From Mycolicibacterium sp. BiH015 (GTDB lineage Bacteria; Actinomycetota; Actinomycetes; Mycobacteriales; Mycobacteriaceae), in assembly GCF_027706845.1 (NCBI RefSeq), contig NZ_JAQGCZ010000007.1, positions 236,244 to 300,243 of the forward strand: a stretch of DNA of 64,000 nucleotides, read 5' to 3'. Positions 44,992 through 52,316 of this stretch are shown one piece after another; within the stretch, counting starts at the first letter, position 1, and each line of letters opens with the position of its first letter. Below the pieces are notes generated by a model. That model was not told the origin of the DNA and made no database searches. It saw only the letters and a program-made list of their open reading frames with translations. The position numbers and the translations under genes are program-made.

Positions 44992-45648
44992 ATGCGCGTT
45001 TTGGTGGTCGAGGATGAGGTGGTGTTGGCCGACGCGATCGCGGCCGGGCTGCGGCGATACGCGATGGCGGTGGACGTCGTCTACGACGGGGCAACGGCGT
45101 CGGAACGGGTCATGGTCAACGATTACGACGTCGTCGTGCTCGACCGCGACCTGCCGGCGATGTCGGGTGACGAGGTGTGCCGGAGGATGGTCGAGGCTGG
45201 GGCCGACGCGCGGATACTGATGCTCACCGCCGCGACGGCCGTGGCGGACCGGGTAGCCGGACTCCAGTTGGGCGCCGACGACTATCTCATCAAGCCGTTC
45301 GCCTTCGCCGAACTAGCCGCACGCGTCCAGACTCTCAGCCGACGAGCGCGTCCCGCGGCGGCACCGGTGTTGCAGCGGTCGGGCATCCGGCTCGACACAA
45401 ATCGGCGAGTGGTGTCTCGCGACGGGGCACCGATATCTCTGACCCCCAAGGAATTCAGTGTGCTCGGCGAGCTGCTGCGGGCAGAAGGTGGTGTGGTCTC
45501 GGCCGAACAGCTGCTGGAGAAGTCCTGGGACGAACACGCCGACCCGTTCACGGGTGCGGTGCGCTACACGATCATGACGCTGCGCCGGAAGCTCGGCGAA
45601 CCACCGGTGATCGTCACCGAGCCCGGCGCGGGGTATTGCATCCGATGA
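44992..45648 (+). CDS. OmpR-family response regulator
   Basis: A 218-residue regulator. The receiver has VLVVEDEVVLA, the phospho-Asp in VVVLDRDLPAMSG, MLTAATAVADR and YLIKPFAFAEL; the winged helix ends RRKLGEPPVIVTEPGAGYCIR. ATG 44992 is used, with GTG 44986 possible. Its stop overlaps the kinase start (ATGA). Divergent from the propeller gene, which is its natural candidate target. Confidence 0.9.
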   Translation: MRVLVVEDEVVLADAIAAGLRRYAMAVDVVYDGATASERVMVNDYDVVVLDRDLPAMSGDEVCRRMVEAGADARILMLTAATAVADRVAGLQLGADDYLIKPFAFAELAARVQTLSRRARPAAAPVLQRSGIRLDTNRRVVSRDGAPISLTPKEFSVLGELLRAEGGVVSAEQLLEKSWDEHADPFTGAVRYTIMTLRRKLGEPPVIVTEPGAGYCIR

Positions 45649-46811
45649 AGCATCGCTCGACGATTCGTCTGCGGCTCACCCTGCTTTACGCCTGCACGTT
45701 CTTCGTTTCCAGCGCAGTGCTGGTGATCATGATGTACCTGTATGTCGACCAGTCGCTGGATCGGCGGCTGGGCGCCGGCGCGGAGGCCATCGCCCGGCAG
45801 ATCCTGCTCGGAGAGGGCGGACAACAGGCGCGGCCCATCGCCAATCGCCTCATCACGGCGATCACCGAGCAAGCACAAGCCCGCCGCCGGGAAACGCTGC
45901 GAGCCATGGTCGTGTGGTCGGTGGTGTCTCTCGGTGCTGCCGGTGTGGTTGCTGTCGGGACCGGATGGCTGCTGGCAGGCCGTGTGCTGAAACCTCTTCA
46001 GCAGATCACCGCGACTGCGCGCCGGGTCGTGGACACGAACTTGGGAGAGCGGATCGCACTTGCCGGTCCGAACGACGAAATCAAGGATTTGGCAGACACT
46101 TTCGATGCCATGTTGGAGCGATTGGACAGGTCGTTCGACGGTCAGCGGCGATTCGTCGCCAACGCGTCTCATGAATTGCGCACGCCGCTGACCATCAACA
46201 GAACGCTCATCGAGGTCGCCCTCGACGACCCCGAGGCTCCCGATTCGCTTCGACACCTGGGCGCCACGCTGCTCGCGGTCAATTCCCGCCACGAGAGACT
46301 CATCGAGGGTCTGTTGACGCTGGCCGGTAGCCATCAGCTTGCCGCCAAGGCGAGGGTTCCGGTGGCCGAGCTGGTGCGTCGTGTGATCGGCAGTGTCGAG
46401 TCGGATGCAGAGCGAGCGCAGGTAGTGGTGACCGCCCGGCTCGACGAGGTGTACATCGAGGGCGACGCCGTGCTGTGGGAACGTCTGGCTCACAACGTGA
46501 TTGACAACGCCATCCGGTACAACCTCGCCGAAGGGGGCCGGGTGTGGGTTGATCTGTCCCGGGTGGGCGCCGACATGCGCCTCGTGGTCACCAACACGGG
46601 TCCCGGCGTTGCCGACGACACCGTGCCCGCGTTGTTCGAACCGTTCCGCCGAGCAGTGGTGGAGGACAGGGTCGCCACCGGCAACCGGGGCGCCGGCCTG
46701 GGTCTGTCGATAGTGCGTTCCGTGGCAACGGCGCACGGCGGAACGGTCCATGCGGTGGCCCGCCCGGAGGGCGGGCTCACCGTCACTGTCACGCTGGCTG
46801 CGATTCAGTAG
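45645..46811 (+). CDS. Sensor histidine kinase
   Basis: A 388-residue kinase with two membrane helices (LLYACTFFVSSAVLVIMMYL and MVVWSVVSLGAAGVVAVGTG) and a short extracytoplasmic loop of about 55 residues. HAMP is followed by the H-box FVANASHELRTPLTINRT, the N-box AHNVIDNAIRYN and the G-boxes VTNTGPGV and GAGLGLSIV. The small loop suggests sensing through the membrane or a partner protein. Its 3' end overlaps the convergent hemophore-like gene by 7 bp. Confidence 0.9.
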   Translation: MKHRSTIRLRLTLLYACTFFVSSAVLVIMMYLYVDQSLDRRLGAGAEAIARQILLGEGGQQARPIANRLITAITEQAQARRRETLRAMVVWSVVSLGAAGVVAVGTGWLLAGRVLKPLQQITATARRVVDTNLGERIALAGPNDEIKDLADTFDAMLERLDRSFDGQRRFVANASHELRTPLTINRTLIEVALDDPEAPDSLRHLGATLLAVNSRHERLIEGLLTLAGSHQLAAKARVPVAELVRRVIGSVESDAERAQVVVTARLDEVYIEGDAVLWERLAHNVIDNAIRYNLAEGGRVWVDLSRVGADMRLVVTNTGPGVADDTVPALFEPFRRAVVEDRVATGNRGAGLGLSIVRSVATAHGGTVHAVARPEGGLTVTVTLAAIQ

Positions 46812-47185
46812 TTGTGGCAGGTCTGAGCGACCCGCTGGAGCTTGGCCACCGTGTTCTGCCCCTGCGGCGTGTCCCGTCGCGTCTCGATGATGCGCCGCAC
46901 GTCAGGGTTGCGGTCGAGGAATTCGTTCACCTTGGCGCGCCGCTCGGCAACGGGGAGGGCCAGCAGAGCCCGCGCCTTCGCTTGCGCCTCAGGGCGATTG
47001 CGTAACCGCTGCGCGGCCTGTGGCGCCTCGACGTTCAGAGCTTCGGCGATCTGCTCGTACGTACATGTGGTCTCGATCAGCGGTCCGCCCGTTTGCGATG
47101 CCGAGATCGGGGCGTAGGTCACTGCCCAGACGGCCGCTGCTACGGCTGTGGCGACCAGGGAGGCGCCAAAACGAAATCCTGCCAT
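46805..47185 (-). CDS. Hemophore-related secreted protein (Rv0203-like)
   Basis: A 126-residue exported protein. The signal peptide (ASLVATAVAAAVWAVTYAPI) is followed by a small helical domain with one Cys near each end (TTCTYEQIAEALN and VAQTCHNY) and QRLRNRPEAQAKARALLALP. This is the pattern of the mycobacterial heme-binding protein family that includes Rv0203. Heme binding is inferred from the family; the ligand residues are not conserved enough to assign by eye. Confidence 0.8.
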   Translation of the reverse strand: MAGFRFGASLVATAVAAAVWAVTYAPISASQTGGPLIETTCTYEQIAEALNVEAPQAAQRLRNRPEAQAKARALLALPVAERRAKVNEFLDRNPDVRRIIETRRDTPQGQNTVAKLQRVAQTCHNY

Positions 47186-47279
47186 GGGTGGGTCCTTTCT
47201 GCGTGGTCCGACGTGTCGCTCACGTCGCTCCGTCATCAGACCAAGCGCGATGTTGGGTGCGCGTTGGGCAGGTAGACGG

Positions 47280-47329
47280 TTGACGCGCGCAAAGGCCGCT
47301 CCTATAGTGCAAGCAAGTACTTGCTTGCA
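47280..47329 (+). promoter_or_regulatory. Strong promoter with perfect palindromic operator
   Basis: TTGACG (47280-47285) and TATAGT (47303-47308) are exactly 17 bp apart. A perfect 22-bp palindrome (TGCAAGCAAGT and its inverse, 47308-47329) overlaps the expected start site. Its inner 14 bases AGCAAGTACTTGCT fit the KstR2 consensus AnCAAGnnCTTGnT. SD AGGAGG follows. Most likely the operator of the adjacent TetR protein. Confidence 0.8.
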
Positions 47330-47343
47330 TAGGAGGCCGGAGG

Positions 47344-47919
47344 ATGGCTCAGCAGAAATGGGATGCCACACAGCTGGCTGTTCTCGACGCCGCGGTCGCG
47401 TGCGCCGAGCAGGTGGGCTTCGGCGCCATGACGACCCGTCGCGTCGCCGAGCTTGCCGGTGTGAACGAGGTGACCATTTTTCGTCGCTTCGGCTCGAAGG
47501 CAGGACTGGTCGCGGCTGCGTTCGAGCGCGAGGCTGCGACGATCGCGAGTTCCGTCGGCGACTACACGGGCGATTTGCGGGCCGACCTGCTGCGCATGGT
47601 GGCCTCGATCTGGGACGCAACGGGTCGCCGCAAGAACGTGCTGCCGGCGATCTTGTCCGAACTCGCCAACAATGACGAACTACGTTCGGCGGCCACGTAT
47701 TCGATCGCTGAAGTCGGAAGGGTTGCCGGAATTCTGGCTCGCTACCAGAACGAAGGCGCTCTGATCGAGGAACCGCCGCTGCAGGCGTACGCATCTCTGG
47801 TAGGTCCCCTCGTGTACCTCGGGATCATTTCTCGCCTGCTCCCCGAGCCTCCGACCGTCGACCTCGAAGCCCACGTCAGTCACTATCTGCAAGGCCGAGC
47901 CCAGAAGGAGCCACGATGA
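47344..47919 (+). CDS. TetR-family regulator
   Basis: A 191-residue TetR protein. The helix-turn-helix is FGAMTTRRVAELAGVNEVTI, then FRRFGSKAGLVAAAF. The sequence is not that of KstR2, although its promoter palindrome fits that consensus. It is coupled by ATGA overlap to the HXXEE membrane-protein gene, so repressor and target form one autoregulated operon. Confidence 0.9.
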   Translation: MAQQKWDATQLAVLDAAVACAEQVGFGAMTTRRVAELAGVNEVTIFRRFGSKAGLVAAAFEREAATIASSVGDYTGDLRADLLRMVASIWDATGRRKNVLPAILSELANNDELRSAATYSIAEVGRVAGILARYQNEGALIEEPPLQAYASLVGPLVYLGIISRLLPEPPTVDLEAHVSHYLQGRAQKEPR

Positions 47920-48557
47920 CCACTGCAGCCCCGAGCTACTCCGTGGACGAGTACCGCCGCTACACCCGAGCTACCCAGTGGCTCAACGGGACCGGCGCGG
48001 TGATCGCCATCGCCCTCGGCGTCTTCATCCTGGTGGACCCGGCCAGGCGCACCGACCCTGATTGGGTGTTCTGGCTGATCTGGCCTATCGCGACGCTGCA
48101 CACGATCGAGGAGTACCTGTGGCCCGGCGGCTTCCTCAAATATTTCAACGCGGTGGCCTGGCGAAGCGGCGATCCACACGGGCCGTTGACTGCCCGGCGC
48201 GCATTCTTCACCGATGCTGTAGCAGGCCTGTTCAATCCGATCGCGGTTCTCGTCTTGAGCATCGTCTACCTGCCCGCGGTGTGGTTCTTCGTCGGCGTGC
48301 TGCTGATCAACGGGTTCTTCCACCTCGTCGAGACCCTGAAGACCGGACGGTATTTCCCGGGTACCGTCACCGGCGCGCTGCTGTATCTTCCCGGATTCAC
48401 CGCCATCACGATGTTCTACGTCAATCGAGGACTCGTCACCGGCCTCGATCTGGCCGTGATGTTGGCACTGGCAACGGTTTTCACCGCAGGCTTCTTCGCC
48501 ATGGTACGGAGCTGGCAACGCCGCGATGCGATATCGCCCGCGCTGGCCAACGCCTGA
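47916..48557 (+). CDS. HXXEE-domain membrane protein
   Basis: A 213-residue membrane protein with about five or six hydrophobic segments. The family motif is in IATLHTIEEYLWPGGFLKYF (HTIEE), and a second His lies in INGFFHLVETLKTG. HXXEE proteins are predicted metal-dependent membrane enzymes of unknown reaction. It is translated together with the TetR repressor directly upstream. Confidence 0.82.
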   Translation: MTTAAPSYSVDEYRRYTRATQWLNGTGAVIAIALGVFILVDPARRTDPDWVFWLIWPIATLHTIEEYLWPGGFLKYFNAVAWRSGDPHGPLTARRAFFTDAVAGLFNPIAVLVLSIVYLPAVWFFVGVLLINGFFHLVETLKTGRYFPGTVTGALLYLPGFTAITMFYVNRGLVTGLDLAVMLALATVFTAGFFAMVRSWQRRDAISPALANA

Positions 48558-48583
48558 TCGCCGTGGCGCGGCGACGAGCCAAC

Positions 48584-48725
48584 TCAGGCGTTGATGTCGG
48601 ACGGATGGACCGCCAGCGGCGTGGCGTGAATCCTCATGTAGGGAAACAGCGGAACCGCGGACAGCATGTGGTGAAGCTCGTCGTTGCTTTCGACGTCGAA
48701 GATCGAGAAGTTGGCGTATTCACCG
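48584..48725 (-). pseudogene. catC: 3' remnant of muconolactone isomerase
   Basis: Reading leftwards, the strand encodes GEYANFSIFDVESNDELHHM, then LSAVPLFPYMRIHATPLAVH and PSDINA with stop at 48586-48584. This is the C-terminal half of CatC muconolactone delta-isomerase of the catechol branch. There is no 5' part: at about 48725 the sequence switches to a LuxR remnant on the other strand. Confidence 0.8.
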
Positions 48726-48829
48726 CAGAGCTGTTTGTGTCCACCAAGACGGTGCAGTACCACCTGACCCGTGTCTACGCGAAGCTCGGTGTGCGGTCCC
48801 GTGCCGAGCTGGCCGCGTCACGGCGCTGA
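48722..48829 (+). pseudogene. 3' remnant of a LuxR-type regulator
   Basis: The frame encodes TAELFVSTKTVQYHLTRVYA, then KLGVRSRAELAASRR and TGA. This is the second half of a LuxR/NarL helix-turn-helix domain, normally at the end of a long regulator. The upstream part is missing, replaced by catC sequence. The remnant overlaps the 3' end of pcaJ by 55 bp on the opposite strand. Confidence 0.75.
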
Positions 48830-49452
48830 GTGACCGGCGCCGCGGTGTTGGCGGCCACGTACTCGACGCTCACGCCGGGGGCCAATTCGACGACCTCGAA
48901 ACCGGTTCCGGTCACGTCGAACACCCCCAGGTCAGTGATGACCCGACTGACCACGGCCTTGCCGGTGAGTGGAAGATCGCAGCTCACAACGAGTTTGGCG
49001 GCGCCGGACTTCGACACGTGGTCCATCAGCACGATGACGCGCTCGGCGCCGCTGACGAGGTCCATCGCGCCTCCCATGCCCTTGACCATCGATCCGGGGA
49101 CCATCCAGTTGGCCAGATCGCCGTTGGCGGCGACCTGCATACCGCCCAGCACCGCGACGTCGACGTGGCCGCCGCGGATCATCGCGAAGCTGGTGGCCGA
49201 GTCGAAGAACGACGCGCCGTCGAGCACCGACACGGTCTGCTTGCCCGCATTGACCAGGTCCGGGTCGACCTCGTCGTCGTACGGGAACGGCCCGACCCCG
49301 AGGATGCCGTTCTCGGCGTGCAGGGTGACCGAAGAATCCGCAGGCAGGTGGTCGGGGATCAGGGTGGGCAGCCCGATGCCGAGGTTGACGTAGTCGCCGT
49401 CACGCAGTTCCCGCGCCGCGCGCGCCGCCATCTCGTCGCGAGTCCAGCTCAT
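48775..49452 (-). CDS. pcaJ: 3-oxoadipate CoA-transferase beta subunit
   Basis: A 225-residue CoA-transferase subunit B. The catalytic Glu is in LHAENGILGVGPFP, preceded by YVNLGIGLPTLIPDHL; GSMVKGMGGAMDLV is also typical. With PcaI it transfers CoA from succinyl-CoA to 3-oxoadipate. The last residues (QRRDAASSARDRTPSFA) are antisense to the LuxR remnant. It is coupled to pcaI by ATGA overlap. Confidence 0.87.
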   Translation of the reverse strand: MSWTRDEMAARAARELRDGDYVNLGIGLPTLIPDHLPADSSVTLHAENGILGVGPFPYDDEVDPDLVNAGKQTVSVLDGASFFDSATSFAMIRGGHVDVAVLGGMQVAANGDLANWMVPGSMVKGMGGAMDLVSGAERVIVLMDHVSKSGAAKLVVSCDLPLTGKAVVSRVITDLGVFDVTGTGFEVVELAPGVSVEYVAANTAAPVTQRRDAASSARDRTPSFA

Positions 49453-50255
49453 GCCGACACCTCATCTTTCTGTTGTGGCTCGTCCTGCTTTGGACGTGGC
49501 CGCGTCGTGCGCTTCTCGATTCCCTTGCGCGCCGCCTGTTCCGGCGTCAGGGCGACTACGCGCTGAACGAAGATGCCCGGCAGGTGGATCTCGTCGGGGT
49601 GCAGTTCGCCGACCTCGACCACCTTTTCGGCCTCGACGACGGTCAGCCGGCCCGCCATCGCCGCGGGCGGATTGAAGTTCCGTGCGGCGGCATGGAATAC
49701 GCAGTTTCCCGCCGTGTCGGCGATCGCCGCCCGGATGAGTGCGTAGTCGGTGGTGATCGACTCCTCCAGCAGCATTTGCCGTCCACCGAAGGTGCGGACC
49801 TCCTTCGGGGGTGACGCCAGCGCCACACTGCCATCGGCGTGATAGCGCCACGGCAGGCCGCCGTCGGCGACGAGCGTGCCGACCCCGGTGGGGGTGAAGA
49901 ATGCGCCGATGCCGCTTCCACCTGCGCGCAGGCGCTCGGCCAGCGTGCCCTGCGGGGTGAGCTCCACGGTCAGCTCACCCGACAGATACTGCCGCGCGAA
50001 CTCCTTGTTCTCGCCGACGTAGGAGGCGATCACGCGCGAAATGCGGTGCGCCTCAAGGAGAAGTCCCAGCCCGCCGCCGTCGACACCGCAGTTGTTGCTG
50101 ACGATGGTGAGGTCACCCGCGCCCTGGTCCAGCAGCGCGTCGATGAGGAACCACGGGATCCCGGCCAGGCCGAAGCCGCCGACGGCGATGCTCGCCCCGT
50201 CGCCGATGTCGGCGACGGCGGCGGCCGGGGAGTCCATCAGCTTGTGCACGGTCAT
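49449..50255 (-). CDS. pcaI: 3-oxoadipate CoA-transferase alpha subunit
   Basis: A 268-residue subunit A with the CoA-binding glycine motif VGGFGLAGIPWFLID, SNNCGVDGGGLGLLL and FFTPTGVGTLVADGG. A C-terminal Lys/Gln-rich tail extends the usual length slightly. ATGA overlaps couple it to pcaD upstream and pcaJ downstream, so subunits are made in equal amounts. Confidence 0.88.
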   Translation of the reverse strand: MTVHKLMDSPAAAVADIGDGASIAVGGFGLAGIPWFLIDALLDQGAGDLTIVSNNCGVDGGGLGLLLEAHRISRVIASYVGENKEFARQYLSGELTVELTPQGTLAERLRAGGSGIGAFFTPTGVGTLVADGGLPWRYHADGSVALASPPKEVRTFGGRQMLLEESITTDYALIRAAIADTAGNCVFHAAARNFNPPAAMAGRLTVVEAEKVVEVGELHPDEIHLPGIFVQRVVALTPEQAARKGIEKRTTRPRPKQDEPQQKDEVSA

Positions 50256-51022
50256 TGTTGCTCCAGGTGTTCGATGAGGGCGGCGGTGACCGCCTCGGGC
50301 TGTTCGGCATTGGCCAGATGCGCGGCGCGGTCGACGACCAGCATCCGGGCGCCGGGGATCGTCGTGGCGATCTGGTCCAGTTTCGCCGGTGGGGTCGCCG
50401 GATCCTCGGCGCCGGCGACGGCCAGCGTGGGTGCGGTGATCCCTGGCAGGTCGTCCCGCAGGTCGAGCGCGGCGATGGCCTCGCAGCAGCCGGCGTAGCC
50501 CTCGGCGGGGGTCGACGAGACCATGCGTTCGTAGGCCTCGCGGGCCTCGGGGTGAGCGGTCAGGAAGTCGGGTGTGAACCAGCGCGCGACGACCGCGCTC
50601 GCCACCGCGGCGGAACCACCCGCGCGCACCGTCGCCGCGCGCTCGGTCCACGCCGATGCCGGGGGCAGCTGGGCGCCCGTGCACAGCACGGCGAGGCGAG
50701 CGACCCGTTCCGGGGTCCGTCGGGCCACGCGCATCACCGTCATTCCGCCCAGTGACAGGCCGACGAGGTGGGCGCGCGCGACGTCGAGACGGTCGAGCAG
50801 CGCCACCAGATCGTCGGCGAGGTCGTCGATCGAGTACGGGCCGGCGGGGACGGGGGAGTGGCCGTGGCCGCGGGTGTCGTAGCGGATGACGCGAAAATGC
50901 TGCTCCAGCATCGGAACCTGGGCGTCCCACATGCGATGCGTCGAGCCCAGGGAGTTCGACAGGACGACGGCGGGCGCATCGGCCGCACCGGTCACCACGG
51001 CGTGGACGTCGACGGCGGTCAT
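50252..51022 (-). CDS. pcaD: 3-oxoadipate enol-lactonase
   Basis: A 256-residue alpha/beta hydrolase: LSNSLGSTHRMWDAQVPML (oxyanion), nucleophile elbow VGLSLGGMTVM, acid in VAGAEDPATPP and His in DRAAHLANAEQPEAV. Composition and context identify it as the enol-lactonase that opens 3-oxoadipate enol-lactone. It is not fused to a PcaC decarboxylase domain, unlike many actinobacterial PcaL proteins. Confidence 0.87.
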   Translation of the reverse strand: MTAVDVHAVVTGAADAPAVVLSNSLGSTHRMWDAQVPMLEQHFRVIRYDTRGHGHSPVPAGPYSIDDLADDLVALLDRLDVARAHLVGLSLGGMTVMRVARRTPERVARLAVLCTGAQLPPASAWTERAATVRAGGSAAVASAVVARWFTPDFLTAHPEAREAYERMVSSTPAEGYAGCCEAIAALDLRDDLPGITAPTLAVAGAEDPATPPAKLDQIATTIPGARMLVVDRAAHLANAEQPEAVTAALIEHLEQQ

Positions 51023-52230
51023 GTCACCACCTCGAAGACCGCCGCCAGACCCTGGCCGCCGCCGATGCACATCGTCTCGAGCACGGTGCGGGCGCCGCGG
51101 CGGTGTGCCTCGTAGGCCGCGGTCGCGAGGATGCGCGCGCCGGTCGCGCCCACCGGGTGACCGAGCGAGATACCGGAACCGTTGGGGTTCAGCCGATCGT
51201 CGAGAGGATCGACCTTCCATTCTGCGAGCACGGCGAGCACCTGCGCGGCGAACGCCTCGTTGAGTTCGATCAGGTCGATGTCGTCAAGGCACAGGCCTGC
51301 GCGGTCGAGGGCGGCGGCGGCGGCGCCGACCGGTCCGAGGCCCATCGTCTCGGGTGCACATCCGGTCACCGCCCAGGAGCGCAGCGACAGCAGCGGCGTC
51401 AGGCCCAGGCGCCGAGCGTCGGCGCCGGTGGTCACGACACACAGCGCGGCGCCGTCGTTCTGGCCGGAGGCGTTGCCGGCCGTCACCGTCGACTCGGGAT
51501 CGATCTTCGCGCGCACCGGTCGCAGCGGTGCCAGCGCGTCGGCGTCGATGTCGGCGCGCGGGTGTTCGTCACGGTCGACGAGGACGTCGGATGCGCCCCG
51601 CCTGCCGGGCACGGTGACGGGCACGATCTCGTCGGCGAAGCGGCCGGCCTCGTGCGCGGCGATCGCCCGCTGATGCGAGCGCAGTGCCAGGTCGTCCTGA
51701 TCCTGGCGGGTCAGCCCGTACTCGCGGCGCAAATTCTCCGCCGTCTCGATCATCCCGCCTGCGATGGGATGTGTTGCGCCGCCGGCGGTTTCGCGGGCCC
51801 GATCCAGCCGGTCGACGAGGGCGATGCCACCCTGGCGGACTCCGGTGCGCAGGCCGAGCGCGTAGTGCTCGACGTTCGACATCGATTCCACCCCGCCGGC
51901 GATCACCACCCGCGCGGCGCCGGTCGCGACCTGGCCGGCGGCGGCGAGCACGGCCTGCAGGCCCGAGCCGCAGCGGCGGTCGATCTGTGCACCGGGCACC
52001 CCCGTGCCCAGGCCTGCGTCCAACGCCGCGATGCGGCCGATCGCCGGCGCCTCGCCGCTGGGGTAGCCATGGCCGAGCACCACGTCGTCCACATCGCCCT
52101 CGCCCAAACCGGCCCGGTCGACCAGCGCGCGCAGAGTGGCAGTCGCCAGGTCGGCGGCGGTCAACGTCGACAACGCTCCACCCATGCGGCCGACCGGTGT
52201 GCGCACCGGGTTGCAGATCACGACGTCCAT
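51019..52230 (-). CDS. pcaF: 3-oxoadipyl-CoA thiolase
   Basis: A 403-residue thiolase. The nucleophile Cys is in IDRRCGSGLQAVLAA, His in NGSGISLGHPVGATGAR and the second Cys in TMCIGGGQGLAAVFE. It yields acetyl-CoA and succinyl-CoA in the final step of the beta-ketoadipate pathway. It is the first gene of the pcaF-D-I-J operon; all junctions overlap by four bases. ATG 52230 is divergent from the LysR gene. Confidence 0.87.
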   Translation of the reverse strand: MDVVICNPVRTPVGRMGGALSTLTAADLATATLRALVDRAGLGEGDVDDVVLGHGYPSGEAPAIGRIAALDAGLGTGVPGAQIDRRCGSGLQAVLAAAGQVATGAARVVIAGGVESMSNVEHYALGLRTGVRQGGIALVDRLDRARETAGGATHPIAGGMIETAENLRREYGLTRQDQDDLALRSHQRAIAAHEAGRFADEIVPVTVPGRRGASDVLVDRDEHPRADIDADALAPLRPVRAKIDPESTVTAGNASGQNDGAALCVVTTGADARRLGLTPLLSLRSWAVTGCAPETMGLGPVGAAAAALDRAGLCLDDIDLIELNEAFAAQVLAVLAEWKVDPLDDRLNPNGSGISLGHPVGATGARILATAAYEAHRRGARTVLETMCIGGGQGLAAVFEVVT

Positions 52231-52256
52231 ACAGCCCACGCTAGGACGCTGCAGCG

Positions 52257-52278
52257 ATATTCTGAAATACACAAATAT
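52257..52278. promoter_or_regulatory. LysR-type binding site in the pcaF/lysR gap
   Basis: ATATT (52257-52261) and AATAT (52274-52278) form an inverted repeat with 12 bases between, a form of the T-N11-A LysR box, in the 86-bp divergent gap. Probably bound by the adjacent LysR protein in response to a pathway intermediate. Confidence 0.55.
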
Positions 52279-52316
52279 GCGCGATTGATATCCATGAAGT
52301 CTTGGTAAGGAGCCTG

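Noticed and set aside
44672..45220. 182-codon plus-strand frame overlapping the second response regulator
   Set aside because: It continues deep into the response-regulator gene in a wrong frame and its N-terminal part has no coherent features.
47308..47329. Palindrome as evidence that the adjacent TetR is KstR2
   Set aside because: The operator core fits the KstR2 consensus, but the protein sequence does not resemble KstR2; kept only as possible cross-regulation.
48775..48829. pcaJ truncated by the scar-2 deletion
   Set aside because: The scar junction lies about 50 bp beyond the pcaJ stop, and the domain is complete, so a natural tail-to-tail overlap with the former LuxR gene is enough.
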